64,000 bases of DNA from Cephalopachus bancanus. Taxonomy: Eukaryota > Chordata > Mammalia > Primates > Tarsiidae. Positions within the stretch are counted from its first letter, which is position 1. Every line of letters starts with the position of its first letter. The notes under the pieces were generated by a model that had not been told where the DNA came from, ran no database searches, and worked only from the letters and a program-made list of their open reading frames with translations. The position numbers were made by a program, and so were the translations under genes. Location of the stretch: NCBI GenBank assembly GCA_027257055.1, contig JAPVLO010000122.1:2542001-2606000 (forward strand), written 5' to 3'. This document shows, piece by piece, positions 45,520 to 56,745 of this stretch.

Positions 45520-46935
45520 GTAAGAGAAGCAGTCTGTTTCTGTGGGAAAAATCACCTCTTCATCTTTACTCTTAATCAAAAGATCTAACGTTTCATTAAA
45601 GTCACCTGCAGAGTAAGCTTAAAGAGTGATGAGTATTGTTTTGCACAGCAGTTGAAATTGTTTTTCAACGTTCTACCACAGTGAAAGACTTTTCTTGCAC
45701 TTCTTACAAAACGAGAACTGTGTGGTAATTCTGATGACTGTCAGTTCCTGTGGGGTGTTTACACAAAGGTACTTTTAAATGAAGAGTCATTTTTAGAGCA
45801 ATTAGAGAAAAGGCTAGACAGAGAAAAGCGACTTAGGGGCTTGGCAGGTCGGGGTTAAGGTTTATTGACAGGACAGGGTCAGGCTTCTGCTCAGCCACCA
45901 TTGCCCCAAGTACCTGCCCTCCGGATACACCCAAGACCTCCCTGGCCTTGGCTCCCTGCCACAGGACAACCCTCGTACAGAATGTGGAGAGGAGAAAGAG
46001 GAAAGGAGGAAGAGGAGGGCAAGTTCTGCCCACACATTATAGTTTGGTATTGAAATGCAAGTTTGAAAATATTTGTGTATATTTTTCTGACCCAGATGTT
46101 GTATCACATTAGGAAGAAGAAACTTGAAAACACACAAAGAATTGTCAGTTCTTTCAACTTTGTAGTTTGCAGTTATTGCATCCTGAAGAAAGAAACTGCC
46201 TCACTAAAGTAGTCTTTTAATTTCATTTTTTAGTTTTGAGTTACAGGTTTCTGGCAAGCTCCCTGACCACTACTGTTACCTGGTGGCGCCTATATTTCAT
46301 CAAATTTAGACATGCAGACTACCTGGATCCAGGCCCAGATGAACTGTTGTGACTGATAAACATGATCCCACCCTGCCCCCATGCATACTCCTGCTTTTCT
46401 CTTTAAGGGAATCTAAGACTTTGAGTCGCCCGGATCCCCAAGGGAGTTAAAGAAAAATGTGTTCCGGCATTCACATTTGCTCTGTGGTTTTCTTGTGCTG
46501 TATCTCTGCCCAGAGGCTGGTGAACATCCCAGCAGTGCCCCAACTTCTCCAGTGTTGATAATTAATGGAGGGAACATTTTTTGTTTTTAATAAAAACAAG
46601 CATAGACATCTATCAGAACTCACAGGCAAGGCAGAATTTGTTTGACATCTTGTGATTGCTGCTTACAAAAAGAATGACAGCAGATATTAAACAAATAAGA
46701 AAAAAGATGCTGTTTATTGGTAGTTTTCAGCTATCCTAAGAATATTCTTGGTAATCCTACTGTCTTTGCATGTGTAGAAAATGGCAGAATTATTACTTTT
46801 TGAAATCTGGGTTTTATTAGATTTGGAGTCATAATAAAAATTCAAATATTAAGTAAATGTATGCTTTTTAGCTGAATAAATATACATACCATGGGCTTTC
46901 CTTTAGCTAGACTATATTTCAAATACTTTTTAAAA
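45520..46935. other. Unique stretch with a GC-rich, AATAAA-bearing segment
   Basis: 45831-46040 is locally GC-rich. On the minus strand it runs CTGTCCTGTCAATAAACC, a canonical polyadenylation signal, after a C/T-rich stretch. It could be the end of an LTR, an old retrocopy or an antisense transcript. No family was recognised, and no gene was assigned to the rest. Confidence 0.35.
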
Positions 46936-46948
46936 AGAGTTCAGAGGG

Positions 46949-47234
46949 AGCTGGGCTCGGTGGCTCAGCCTGTAATCCCGCGCCTTTGGGAAGCTGAGGT
47001 GAGTGGATTGCCAGAACCCGCGGGTTCGAGACCTGCCTGGGCAGCGAGACCTCATCTCTACAATAAATCAAAAAATCAGCCGGGCGTGGTAGCACATGCC
47101 TGTAATTCCGACTACTCAGAAGGCTGAGGCGGAAGGATCGCCGGAGCCCAGCAGGCGAGGCTGCGGTGGCCGGGAGCGGCCACTGCACTCCAGTCTAGGC
47201 AACCAAGTGAGACCCCAACTCAAAAAAAAAAAAA
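46949..47234 (+). mobile_element. Alu SINE, five-base-deletion subfamily
   Basis: Reads CTGGGCAGCGAGACCTC. Perfect 13-bp target duplication AGAGTTCAGAGGG (46936-46948 and 47235-47247). Confidence 0.95.
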
Positions 47235-47462
47235 AGAGTTCAGAGGGGTATTAGCAGTCAATGTAATTAAATGTAGTTGCATTTTCTATATAAGTTATTT
47301 TTAGTCTTATTTTAAATGCATGTATGATTCTTTTCCTCTATCCTAGCTATTCCTGTAGGTTTGTCTTGATAAAAACAAGTTATAGAACAATGTCTATTTG
47401 CTTGGAAACAGTTTGATGTTATGAATTTGATTCCAATTTAATTTAGAATTTTGGTTTTTTAA

Positions 47463-47559
47463 AATAAATTTTTTATTTTAAATATGTGGGGTACAATTCA
47501 GGGTTAGGTATACAAAAGTTCATTATGCAGGTATCCTTGTTGATGAGGTGTGCTCCCAC
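47463..47559 (-). mobile_element. Very short 5'-truncated L1 insertion
   Basis: The same 3' end as the L1 at 37800 (GTGGGGTACAATTCAGGG, GTTAGGTATACAAAAGTTC, TTGATGAGGTGTGC) preceded by a T-rich tail. Bounded by AGAATTTT (47455-47462 and 47560-47567). Confidence 0.88.
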
Positions 47560-47765
47560 AGAATTTTTGAAATGAAAATATGGGACATAGTTAAGTGGGA
47601 GAAGCATTAAATGACTATTCATGTCGTTTGTTCTCATGCGAAGTTAATGTGATCTAAGAAAAAGAATTAATCTCTCTCTGACTTAGGTATCCCACTTGGA
47701 AGTGTTACAATGATGCTAGTCCCTGACCTTGCCAGATAAAGTGGAAATACCAGATCACATATTTT

Positions 47766-48068
47766 TAAAATTTTTCTTTTTTTTTTGAGTTGGAGTCTTA
47801 CTTTGTTGCCCAGGATGGAGTGCAGTGGCACGCTCATGGCCACAGCAGCCTCGACCTGCTGGGCTCAGGTGATCTTTCTGCCTCAGTTTTCCAAGTAGCT
47901 GGAACGATAGGTACACGCCACCATGCCCGGCTAATTTTTTGATTTATTGTAGAGATGAGGTCTCGCCAAGTTGCCCAGGCTGGTCTTGAATCTGTGGACT
48001 CAGGCAGTCCTCTCACCTCAGCCTCCCAAAGTGCTGGGATTATAGGAGTGAGCCACTGCACCTGGCCT
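47766..48068 (-). mobile_element. Alu SINE, intermediate age
   Basis: Reverse dimer with a perfect 15-bp target duplication CAGATCACATATTTT (47751-47765 and 48069-48083). Confidence 0.95.
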
Positions 48069-48084
48069 CAGATCACATATTTTA

Positions 48085-48275
48085 GCAGATACTGGGCGAG
48101 AGTAGGGGTTTACTGGGGTTGGAGGAGAGCACCTCCTTGAATAATGGTAATAGTCTATATTTTGATAATTATTTGGTTCAAAGATATATGCATTTGTCAG
48201 AATTCATTGATTGGTACCCTTAAGATTTGTACATATGATGGTATGTAAATTTTACCTCAAAATAGAAAAAGGAAT
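48085..48275 (+). mobile_element. Ancient L1 3' end
   Basis: ATTTGTACATATGATGGTATGTAAATTTTACCTCAAAATAG-like text (48226-48266) is the plus-strand L1M terminus. Confidence 0.6.
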
Positions 48276-48283
48276 TTGTAAGT

Positions 48284-48320
48284 ATATATTGATGTCTAGT
48301 TAATATAGACATCAATATAT
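48284..48320. repeat. Inverted repeat, 15-bp arms
   Basis: ATATATTGATGTCTA (48284-48298) and its exact complement (48306-48320) flank a 7-nt loop. Confidence 0.95.
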
Positions 48321-48559
48321 GTCTATATATATTGATATATTGGTGTGGGGGAGTGGTTCTGATCTTGATCTTTGAAATGTACTTTGAAATACAGCCCCCC
48401 AAAAATAAGGATGGATAGATGGATAGTAGATAGTGGAATGTTTAGAAATATGATCAAGAGCAGGTATAATAAAATGTTAATTGTAGAATCTAGATAGAAA
48501 GTGTGCATGTTAACTGTAAAATTCTTTCAACCTTTTTGTGTGCTTTGTATTTTTTTTAT

Positions 48560-49426
48560 AAAATGTTGGGGAAAAGACAGAGGTACTTGTTTTTACTCAT
48601 TTAAGAATCTGTGTACCTTCATTTTTAACCCTCCCTCTTAATTCAAAGTCAGACCATTTGGATTAATACCAAAAGTGGGGAAGAGTGTGAATATAGCCAT
48701 TTAGATAAACAAAAAAATGTGCCCACCTCATACTTTCTCCAGTTACCTGCCAAATACCATTACCAAGCATGGAAGCCAAGGGTGTCTTTACAAACAAGAA
48801 GAGCTCTAAGAAACCCAAACCACAGAGCCAAGCCAATGACCTCTCTGGGCAGATAAAAATTTGGTCTCCAGAACCCTAACCATGAAGAAGGACATGGCCT
48901 GCTGACAAGTAGTATTCACCAACAGCAAGCAGGTAACCCCCCTGCTATATGCCTTATACTAAGACCCTATCAAATTAAAGTGGGCTTTCGGTTTTCAGCC
49001 AAATCCCAGGGATTTGGCCACGAACACCTCCACTTGATCAGAATGCCAAGCTATCTTTTACATCCAGATAGAGCCCTCTTTTTAAAGATATCTTATATAG
49101 GAACTCTGTAGAACTTACAGTTGTTTGTATGTATGTGTGTTTTAATCTTGAAGGGTCAAGGGGGTAAATTGGTTCTGGTGGAATTTAAACCAAACTTGTA
49201 AAAGTGAATGAATGATAATATACTTTTTAATGAGGCCATGTTGCTCAGTTGGTGCTTGAACAGTAAACTGGAAAATCAAGATTTGAGAGGCTCAGAAATC
49301 TCAGTTCCTTCAGGGTCTCATAGTGAACTCTAGAGCCAGTTCATTTGTCTCCATTCTTTCATTTTCTCATTTGAAAAGTGGGAAAAAAAAAAGGGAAAGT
49401 AAAACCTGACATAAAATGCCCAGCCT
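48560..49426. other. Unique or unclassified sequence
   Basis: A short ATG frame at 48770-48880 (MEAKGVFTNKKSSKKPKPQS..., 36 codons) and a 21-nt palindrome GCCAAATCCC-A-GGGATTTGGC (48998-49018) stand out. The block from 48650 to 49200 reads like an old LTR or retrocopy, but I cannot place it. Confidence 0.3.
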
Positions 49427-49628
49427 GTGGTTCTCAATAGTGTATTTAAAAATTATTTCATTTGTGTAAAAAACCCTTAGTGTGTAAAAATAATTTACGT
49501 TGTTAAAATAAAGATTCCTGGGTTCCAAACTGGATTTTCTGAATCCTAGGTCGAGGACAGAGCCCAGAAATCTGCATTTTAATAGGCACCCAGTGTGATA
49601 CTGATGCAATTATTAGACCACGTGAGAT
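49427..49628 (+). mobile_element. MER5A-like element
   Basis: CCTGTGGTTCTCAATAG start, GATTCCTGGGTTCC, GAAATCTGCATTTTAATAGG and ACTGATGCAATTATTAGACC follow MER5A with divergence. Confidence 0.6.
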
Positions 49629-49636
49629 ATGGTATA

Positions 49637-50183
49637 TGAGGGGAGACCCCAAAAATCCAGAATTTATTTGTTTAAAAATTGTGTATTTATTCATACATGT
49701 TTAAACTTCAGTTACCTGTTTGACACAATACACCTATTAAGATGCTTTTTCCATTGCTCAAAGCAGTTTTTGAACTTATCAATTTTGATGCCTTTTAGTG
49801 CTTCTGCCATTTTTTGTTTTCACTTCTACATCAGCAATATTTTTTCCATTGGGGAAACAAACAAAAAAAATAACTGCCTCAGGGCAAGATTGGGTAAATA
49901 GGGAGGGTGGGGCATGAGGGTCATGCCATTTTTGGTCAAAAACTGCTGAACACTCAGCATGGTATGGGCAGGTGAGCTTGTAAATCACCCATTAAGAAAT
50001 AGACAAATGTGTTGACTCTCCCAAAAACATTCACTGAAGCTGAATACAGCCTTTCACAACAATGCTAACTAGTACACTGATGCCAGTGGGTTCCTAGAAT
50101 ACTTACTGAGTGGGGGAGTCTGTTACCATAAGCAGCCCACCCTCCAGAAAATAATTCTGGTGTTTTTTTGGGGTACCCCCTTG
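49637..50183. mobile_element. Mariner deletion derivative, copy 1
   Basis: Terminal inverted repeats TGAGGGGAGACCCCAAAAAT (left) and CAAGGGGGTACCCC (right end, complement), each followed by a CAGAATT motif, with a TA duplication at 49635-49636 and 50184-50185. At 547 bp it is less than half a full mariner. The minus strand keeps decayed transposase-like remnants (FDQKWHD...PPSLFT, FFVCFPNG). It aligns throughout with the copy at 58223, so both descend from one internally deleted master. Confidence 0.85.
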
Positions 50184-50185
50184 TA

Positions 50186-51375
50186 GGTGTGTCTTGATGA
50201 GTACTATATTAGCTGAATCTCATATTTTTTAGTTTTTGTTTTGGAAAATTTTAAATATGCATTAGAGAGAATAGTACAATGGGCTTCCAGGGACCCTTAC
50301 CCACTTTAGTAATCTTGTTTCACCTTGAATCTAATTCATTCCTGCACCTCTCCTCCACAGGTGATTTGTGAAAGCAAATATTAGATATGTCATTACATCT
50401 GTAAATATTTTAGTAGACATCTCTAAAATATAAGTATGCTTTTAAAAATATACTCTTGGTAGCCAGGCATGGTGGCTTACACCTGTAATCCCAGCACTTT
50501 GGGAGTTGGAAGTGAGGGAATTACCTGAACCCAGGAGTTCGAGACCAACCTGGGCAACTTGGCGAGACCTCGTCTCTGTAATAAATCAAAAAATTAGCCA
50601 GGCATGGTGATGTCCTCCTGTAGTTCCAGCTACTTGGAAAGCTGAGGCAGAAGGATCACCTGAGCCCAGTAGGTTGAGGCTTGAGGTGACGTGAATGTGC
50701 CACTACACTCCAACCTGGGTGATAGAGTGACATTCCTACTCCAAAAAAAAAAAAAAAAAGAAAAGAAATATATATATATATATAGTTAAATCTTACAAAA
50801 TTTGAAGGTGATTTATTAGTATCAAATTCATCAGTGTCTAGATTTCCTTGATTGTTCCTTTTTTCCCCACAGTTGATTTGTTGGAATCAGGAACCAAACA
50901 TAGTCCACACGTTGCATTTGATTGATGTGTTTCTTTAATCTTTTAATTTATAGGTTCCTTCTTTCTCTTTGTTTCCCCTTGTGATTTATTTGTTAAATAA
51001 ACCAAGTTATTTGTTCTATAGATTTTCTCAGTCTAGATTTTGCTGATTGGACCCCCATGATGTCATTTACCCTTTTTTCCCTTCTGTTTCCTGCAAATTG
51101 GCAGCTCTATCACTTTCATCCTGATGTTTGATCACATTCAAGTTTAGTTTTTGGCAGAACTTATAGGTGGTGTCATATACATCTGTCAGAGGGTACACAC
51201 TTGGTTCTCTCTCTTTTTGTCATGGTAGTACCCATTGATGATCATTGCTGATCCCCGTTATTTCCTTATTTTAACTTAAGGAGAAACTCGTGAACCTCTC
51301 CCCCCATCATGGATGATTTTTTTTTTCTTTTTCTAAGTTAGGCTTTTAGAGCTGTCACAATGAACCCATAGCTGC
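50186..51375 (-). mobile_element. Probable ancient L1/HAL1-like sequence, Alu-interrupted
   Basis: TTTAAATATGCATTAGAGAG, TCTGTAAATATTTTAGTAGAC, CACAGTTGATTTGTTGGAATC and CATTTGATTGATGTGTTTCTTTA resemble reverse L1ME/HAL1 text around the Alu at 50461. Confidence 0.45.
50461..50762 (+). mobile_element. Alu SINE, intermediate age
   Basis: Dimer with a long A-tail followed by (AT)n at 50767-50784. Confidence 0.92.
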
Positions 51376-51510
51376 CTATTTAGATATTGTTTGCTACAGA
51401 CAGCAGAAAGTCTTTCTGGTATTTATATCTTTGTTTCATTTTAACAATATAGTCATCTTTAAAATGTATCCTAGTGCCCCTAACATTTATTTCAGTTTCT
51501 GAGACATGTT

Positions 51511-51790
51511 GGCCCAGCCTGTAATCCCACGCCTTTGGGAGGCTGAGGTGAGTGGATTGCCTGAGCCCGCGGGTTTGAGACCCACCTGGGCAGCGAGACC
51601 TCATCTCTACAGTAAATTAAAAAAAAAATCAGCCGGGCGTGGTAGCGCATGCCTGTAATTCCGGCTACTCGGAAGGCTGAGGCGGAAGGATCGCCGGAGC
51701 CCAGCAGGTCGAGGCTGCGGTGGCCGGGAGCATGCCACTGCACTCCAGTCTGGGCAACAGAGTGAGACTCCAACTCAAAAAAAAAAAAAA
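51511..51790 (+). mobile_element. Alu SINE, five-base-deletion subfamily, 5' shortened
   Basis: Begins GGCCCAGCCTGTAATCC, missing the GGGCTCGGTGGCT segment. Reads CTGGGCAGCGAGACC. Perfect target duplication GAGACATGTT (51501-51510 and 51791-51800). Confidence 0.94.
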
Positions 51791-51800
51791 GAGACATGTT

Positions 51801-52252
51801 AATACGAATAGATGACCACACAGTTGAGCAGAAAGTTTGGGCCCTAAAGTGAAATCATAGTTGTAGGCAAGTTGGCCAGGTGTAAGTACAAGTGAGCCAC
51901 AGCCTTCACATCCTGAAAGAAGTTGATGAGTTTTAATATGTATATTTTATTTTGTTTTGACAACAAACATAAAGTTTCTGGGTCAGAGGCAATTATTACT
52001 TACAGAAATAATTGTGTGAGTTCTCCATCTCTTTCAGGGCAACACAGAAGAATATAGGGTTGAATGTGCCAAGAGCACTCCGAGCACTGGGAATGAATGA
52101 ACTCATTCCTTCATTCAACAAACTACTGATTGCCAATGGTATGCCAGATACTGGGATAGATGATAGATTCTAGAAAACTTCCAACCTATCACATAAAACC
52201 ATGTATATGACTCTATGTATAGAGTTGGGCATTAGGTGCTTGTAGGTAAATC

Positions 52253-52253
<1 letters not shown>
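51801..52253. other. Mostly unique; faint MIR/L2-like end
   Basis: CATTCCTTCATTCAACAAAC and TATGCCAGATACTGGGATAG near 52090-52165 look like an ancient MIR/L2 end. The rest is unassigned. Confidence 0.4.

Positions 52254-52286
<33 letters not shown>
52254..52286 (+). repeat. (CA)n microsatellite
   Basis: Sixteen uninterrupted CA units that run directly into the left terminus of the DNA transposon at 52285. Confidence 0.95.
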
Positions 52287-52288
<2 letters not shown>

Positions 52289-52622
52289 CATATGCCACAT
52301 AATGACAATTTGGTTAACAAGGGACAGTATATACATCAGAAGTCCCATAAGATTATAATGCTGTATTTTTACTATACCTTTTCTGTGTTTTGATATATTT
52401 AGATATACAAATACCACTGTGTTCCAATTGCCTACAACATTCTAGCATTCTGTACAGTAACTTGCTGTACAGGTTTGTAGTCTAGGAGTCATGGGTTATA
52501 TCCTAATATTAGGCTATCTCATCTTGGTTTGTGTACATATATGCTAGGATGGCTGCACAAATCTCCTAACGATGCATTTGTCAGAATGTGTCCCTGTTGT
52601 TAAGCGACATGATGCATGACTG
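52285..52622. mobile_element. Non-autonomous Tigger-like DNA transposon
   Basis: Starts CAGTCATATGCCACATAATG and ends TTAAGCGACATGATGCATGACTG-like, giving imperfect inverted ends beginning CAGTCAT. The interior (AACTTGCTGTACAGGTTTGTAG, CCTAACGATGCATTTGTCAG) matches a mammal-wide element I recall, with the middle deleted. Exact family name uncertain. Confidence 0.65.
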
Positions 52623-52762
52623 AATTTGTGTGTAAGGGTGTGTGTTTGTATGTTTGATTTTAATATTTAGGATTTTATACATATACACATATATGTGTAT
52701 TTGTGATTTTCCCTTCTGACTTATGTTATCATTTCCAAAAAGCTTTTTCTTATTGTAAATTT

Positions 52763-53058
52763 ATTTATTTATTTATTTTTGAGTTGTGGTCTCACTCTGT
52801 CTCCCAGGTAGGAGTGCAGTGGCACGCTCACTGCCACCTCAGCCTTGACCTACTGGGCTCAGGCAGTCCCGCCTCGGCCTTCCAAGTAGGTGGAACCAAA
52901 GGCGTACTCCACCAAACCCAGCTAGTTTTTTTATTTATTGTAGAGATGAGGTTACACCAAGTTGCCCAGGCTGGTCTTGAATCCCTGGGCTCAGGCAATC
53001 CTCTCACCTCCAGCTCCCAAAGTGCTGGGATTACAGGCATGAGTCACCACGCCCAGAC
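52763..53058 (-). mobile_element. Alu SINE, intermediate age
   Basis: Reverse dimer, (TTTA)n tail, perfect 15-bp target duplication TCTTATTGTAAATTT (52748-52762 and 53059-53073). Confidence 0.95.
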
Positions 53059-53073
53059 TCTTATTGTAAATTT

Positions 53074-53474
53074 GTCTTTATTTGCCAGTTGTACTAAAGC
53101 TTGCATGAATTTTTCTCATCCCCAACTTTTTAGGTAGCAGTTGAATTAACTGTGTACCTACTACTGTGTCTGCTCATGTAAGTAGTTCTTTTGACAAGAA
53201 AGTCAAGTTCAAATTCCAAAAGTTAGCCTCTGAAAGAGGAAAATCCAGTTGCAAAGTATTAAGGATTTCACCAGGCTGAAGAGACCTAAAGAAAGGGGAG
53301 GACAGATACCCACAACTGCAAGCCTCCTGGTTTGGCAGGTGATTAAATGTGCCAGGTCAACTGGCCAGTGCTGGGGATTTAGAGCTCATGGAGTTGTCAT
53401 TCTGACAGGAGAGAAAATAATACACAATTGGACAGATAAGCATGATGACTACAAAATGGGAAAAGTGCTTTGAA
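53074..53474. other. No recognised feature
   Basis: Unique sequence between two reverse Alus. Confidence 0.4.
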
Positions 53475-53481
53475 GGAAATT

Positions 53482-53775
53482 TTTTTTTTTTTTTTTTAGT
53501 TGGAGTCTCACTCTGTCGCTCAGACTGGAGTGCAGTGGCCGCTCCCGGCCACTGCAGCCTCGACCTACTGGGCTCCAGCGATACTTCCATCTCAGCCTTC
53601 CGAGTAGCTGGACCTACAGGCGCGCGCTACTACACCTGGCTAATTTTTTGATTTATTGTAGAAATGAGGTCTCGCCAAGTTGCCCAGGCGAGTCTCGAAC
53701 CCATGGCCTCAGGCAATCCGCTCACCTCGGCCTCCCAAAGCGCTGGGATTAAAGGCTGAGCTACCAAGCCCAGCC
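53482..53775 (-). mobile_element. Alu SINE, young strepsirrhine type
   Basis: Reverse dimer with target duplication GGAAATT (53475-53481 and 53776-53782). Confidence 0.93.
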
Positions 53776-53799
53776 GGAAATTGTTAAACAGAGTTAAAG

Positions 53800-54115
53800 G
53801 GTGCCAGTAACTGGGCCGACAGCTTTAGAGAGATGGGTCCCAGAAGGCTGATAAAGTGACATTTGAACTGAGGCCTGCAGGCTGTTGAATGGGCCAGTGA
53901 TGTGAGGAGTTGGTGAAAGAGCAAACTCAGGACCCAGAAAGGGCTTAGTGTGTCTGAGGAGCAGAAAGGGGCTCCTGTGGCTGGTGGCAGTGAGTGACAG
54001 GGCGGGTAGATCTTCAAGAGACTGGAGAGGGAGGCAGAGCCAGACCATGCAGGCCCTCAGAGGCCATAATGGGAAGTTGGATCTATATTTAAAAGCAGTT
54101 GCCAAATATTGGTGA
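53800..54115 (-). repeat. L2 LINE fragment
   Basis: TAAAGTGACATTTGAACTGAGGC, GGCAGAGCCAGACCATGCAG and GCCATAATGGGAAGTTGGA follow the L2 3' region. Confidence 0.7.
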
Positions 54116-55527
54116 GTTTTAAGCAGGAAAACTTAGTAATTATCCTTGCCTAGACTATTTTTTTCTATACATGTGCAAACCCCTGCATGTGTATATGTGT
54201 GTATGTTTAATGATATTAAGTTGTATATGACCTGCATCTTGCTTTTTTATTTGCCAATAATATCTTGGGTGTCTCTGAAAAGACTTATAAAGAAAATTAA
54301 GTTTATTTTGCTGCAAACTGTATAACAGATTTAGATATGTAAAAATTTGAAGCTATGATGGAAAATCCGTTTTTAGGAGTAAAAAAGGAAGGACAGTGCT
54401 TGTTTTTAAATTCCATTTCAGATATAAATTCTATATAATCATTTTTTAAAATTCTTAAGTTATTAGAAAAAAATAGAAAACATTCTAACTTGATTCTTGA
54501 TTTTCTCAGTTACTTTAATTATGTATTTATTGTTAAAGAAACTTTACAGACTATTTTAGTCTTCTGATACAGTACAGCCTGAACAAAGTAGGAAAATAGA
54601 GGAATAAAAATTCCATAGAAGTATGTGGTCAAACGATAACAAGCCGAGAGGTGCTAAGTCAAACTCTACAGGGAATGTGTCACCTTCCAAAGTACAGTTT
54701 ATTGCTTTTAATAGTTACACAGGTATTTATTTATTTGCTTTTAAAATAGGTCTAATTTTGTGGAAAAATACATCTAAAAACTCTAGCATATTTTAGATCT
54801 TGCCCATTTATAAAATACTGTGTAAGCTTGACTAGGAGAAACTATCTGTATTACAATGAAGCTGAGATAGGGATTATGTTTTCTGGTCTTAGAGTTAGTT
54901 CCCCATAGTATGACAAGCAAACATTGTCCAAAATAGCAGGTGAATTAAAAAACTAAAAATAACCACAGAAATTACTGCATCAAACTCACGAACCCTGATG
55001 TAGCTCATTTTAAGCCTACATTTAAAAAAAAATGTGTTGCAGAGGTAGAAATGAGCTAAAGCAGGCAGGTAAGGGGACCCAAGAATGTGTGACACAACAC
55101 TGCTACCATGTTATGGGAGGGATATCCCACCCCAAACCCCTGTCTTCATTCTTAACCTATGAACCCTAGTTTCAGCCTTCAGCATCAGAAAGTGCCTTTC
55201 TAAATTAAAAGTTTTGATTTTCTTCTTTTTTTTTTTTTAACAAAGTTATGAACAGCAGTAACACAATCATTAATTACTTTTCTGTTTTTTGTCTTAAATT
55301 GGAGGCACTAGAGCAACATCAGTTAGCAGAAAATATTATGTTTCCTAAAAAATCATTCATTTAACTGTCTTCTATACTTAAAAATGAAAATGTATTTAAC
55401 TTCTCCAAATATTTAAATTGTAAGTGATCCATTTGTTAAAGGGTGTCTTAATTCCACAAACACGTCCACATTGTATGTATGTTTGTATGTATTATACATT
55501 AAAAACATCTTCTTGTCGCATAGTTTT
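54116..55527. other. Long AT-rich stretch, no gene assigned
   Basis: 54170-54290 may be an eroded L1 3' fragment (CCTGCATCTTGCTTTTTTAT). The rest shows no repeat, exon or motif I can support. Confidence 0.35.
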
Positions 55528-55543
55528 AAGAAATTGTTTTGAG

Positions 55544-55832
55544 GCTGGGCTCGGTGGCTCATCCTGTAATCCCAGCACTTTGGGAGGCCGAGGTGAGTGG
55601 ATTGCCTGAGCCCGTGGGTTCGGGACCTGCCTGGGCAACTTGGTGAGACCTCATCTCTACAATAAATAAAAAATTAGCTGGGTGTGGTAGCGCACGCCTG
55701 TAATTCCATTTACTTGAAGGGCTGAGGCAGAAGGATTGCCAGAGCCCAGCAGGTCGAGGCTGCGGTGGTCGGGAGCGGCCACTGCACTCCAGTCTGGGCA
55801 GCAGAGTGAGACTCCAACTCAAAAAAAAAAAA
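55544..55832 (+). mobile_element. Alu SINE, young strepsirrhine type
   Basis: Full dimer with a perfect 16-bp target duplication AAGAAATTGTTTTGAG (55528-55543 and 55833-55848). Confidence 0.96.
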
Positions 55833-55848
55833 AAGAAATTGTTTTGAG

Positions 55849-56745
55849 GAGTAAAACTGAATGACAATTTAGGAATATAATATTTTAAATGCTTGTCAGT
55901 TTAAAAAAAAATTTTCATCTCAGAAATATTTTACTAGGAGACTAAACACATTTATTTGTAGTCTTTCCTTCTCAGAGCACCGTATTCATAAAACAGATTA
56001 TTAACAAATGGCATAATTTGAAATAATTGGAAAGGTCCACTGGCCTCAAAATATCTCCTCTACCTTCTGTTTGTAACATAAAATCTCCAACTACGTATTA
56101 GAATTATTTCTTTGGATTAAGGGAGTATCTCCATAAAGCCTTAGTTTAATAGGAGTTATTATTCTTATTTTGTTAAGGTGTTTTATTAAGGTTGCATTAG
56201 AAAGAATGAGTGGGTGTGTTTTTAATAGTTTTGGTAAAGACCTTAGAGGAATTAGTGAGGGTGACGATTCTTGGTGGGAGAGAAGGAAGACATTCCCCTA
56301 CCAGGGACTCCAACAAAGGGCTTTAGGCTGTGGGAAAGGCAGGCAAAGCTCCTTAGTGGGAGCCATATTTAAAACTATAGTACTATACAAATCTGAGACG
56401 TAAAATGGATATTATATAATAAGATGGAAGATGTCATTCATGCATGCTTTCTGTCTCTTTCTGAGCACAACTCCAGAGTGTTTCCAGAGTAACTTGGCAC
56501 CTTCACGTCTTGCACAGTCTGGAGGTATAGTCCAGAAAACAGTCTAGTTTAATTCTCAAATTGGGTTTTTGGCAAGAACACAAGGTGGTTTTATACAGCT
56601 CATCTCTGATGCTTTTCACTGAATGTCAGAAAGAAAAGAGAGGATTTGAGGACCTAATTAAAACAAGGAAGTAACCCAGTGACTTAAAGAGGCCTGTTGT
56701 GGAATTTGAATCCTAAAATAAAGCCCTCCATCTTTGACTTTTCAG
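55849..56745. other. Repeat-free region upstream of candidate exon 3
   Basis: No transposon recognised. It ends in the polypyrimidine acceptor CCATCTTTGACTTTTCAG. Confidence 0.45.
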
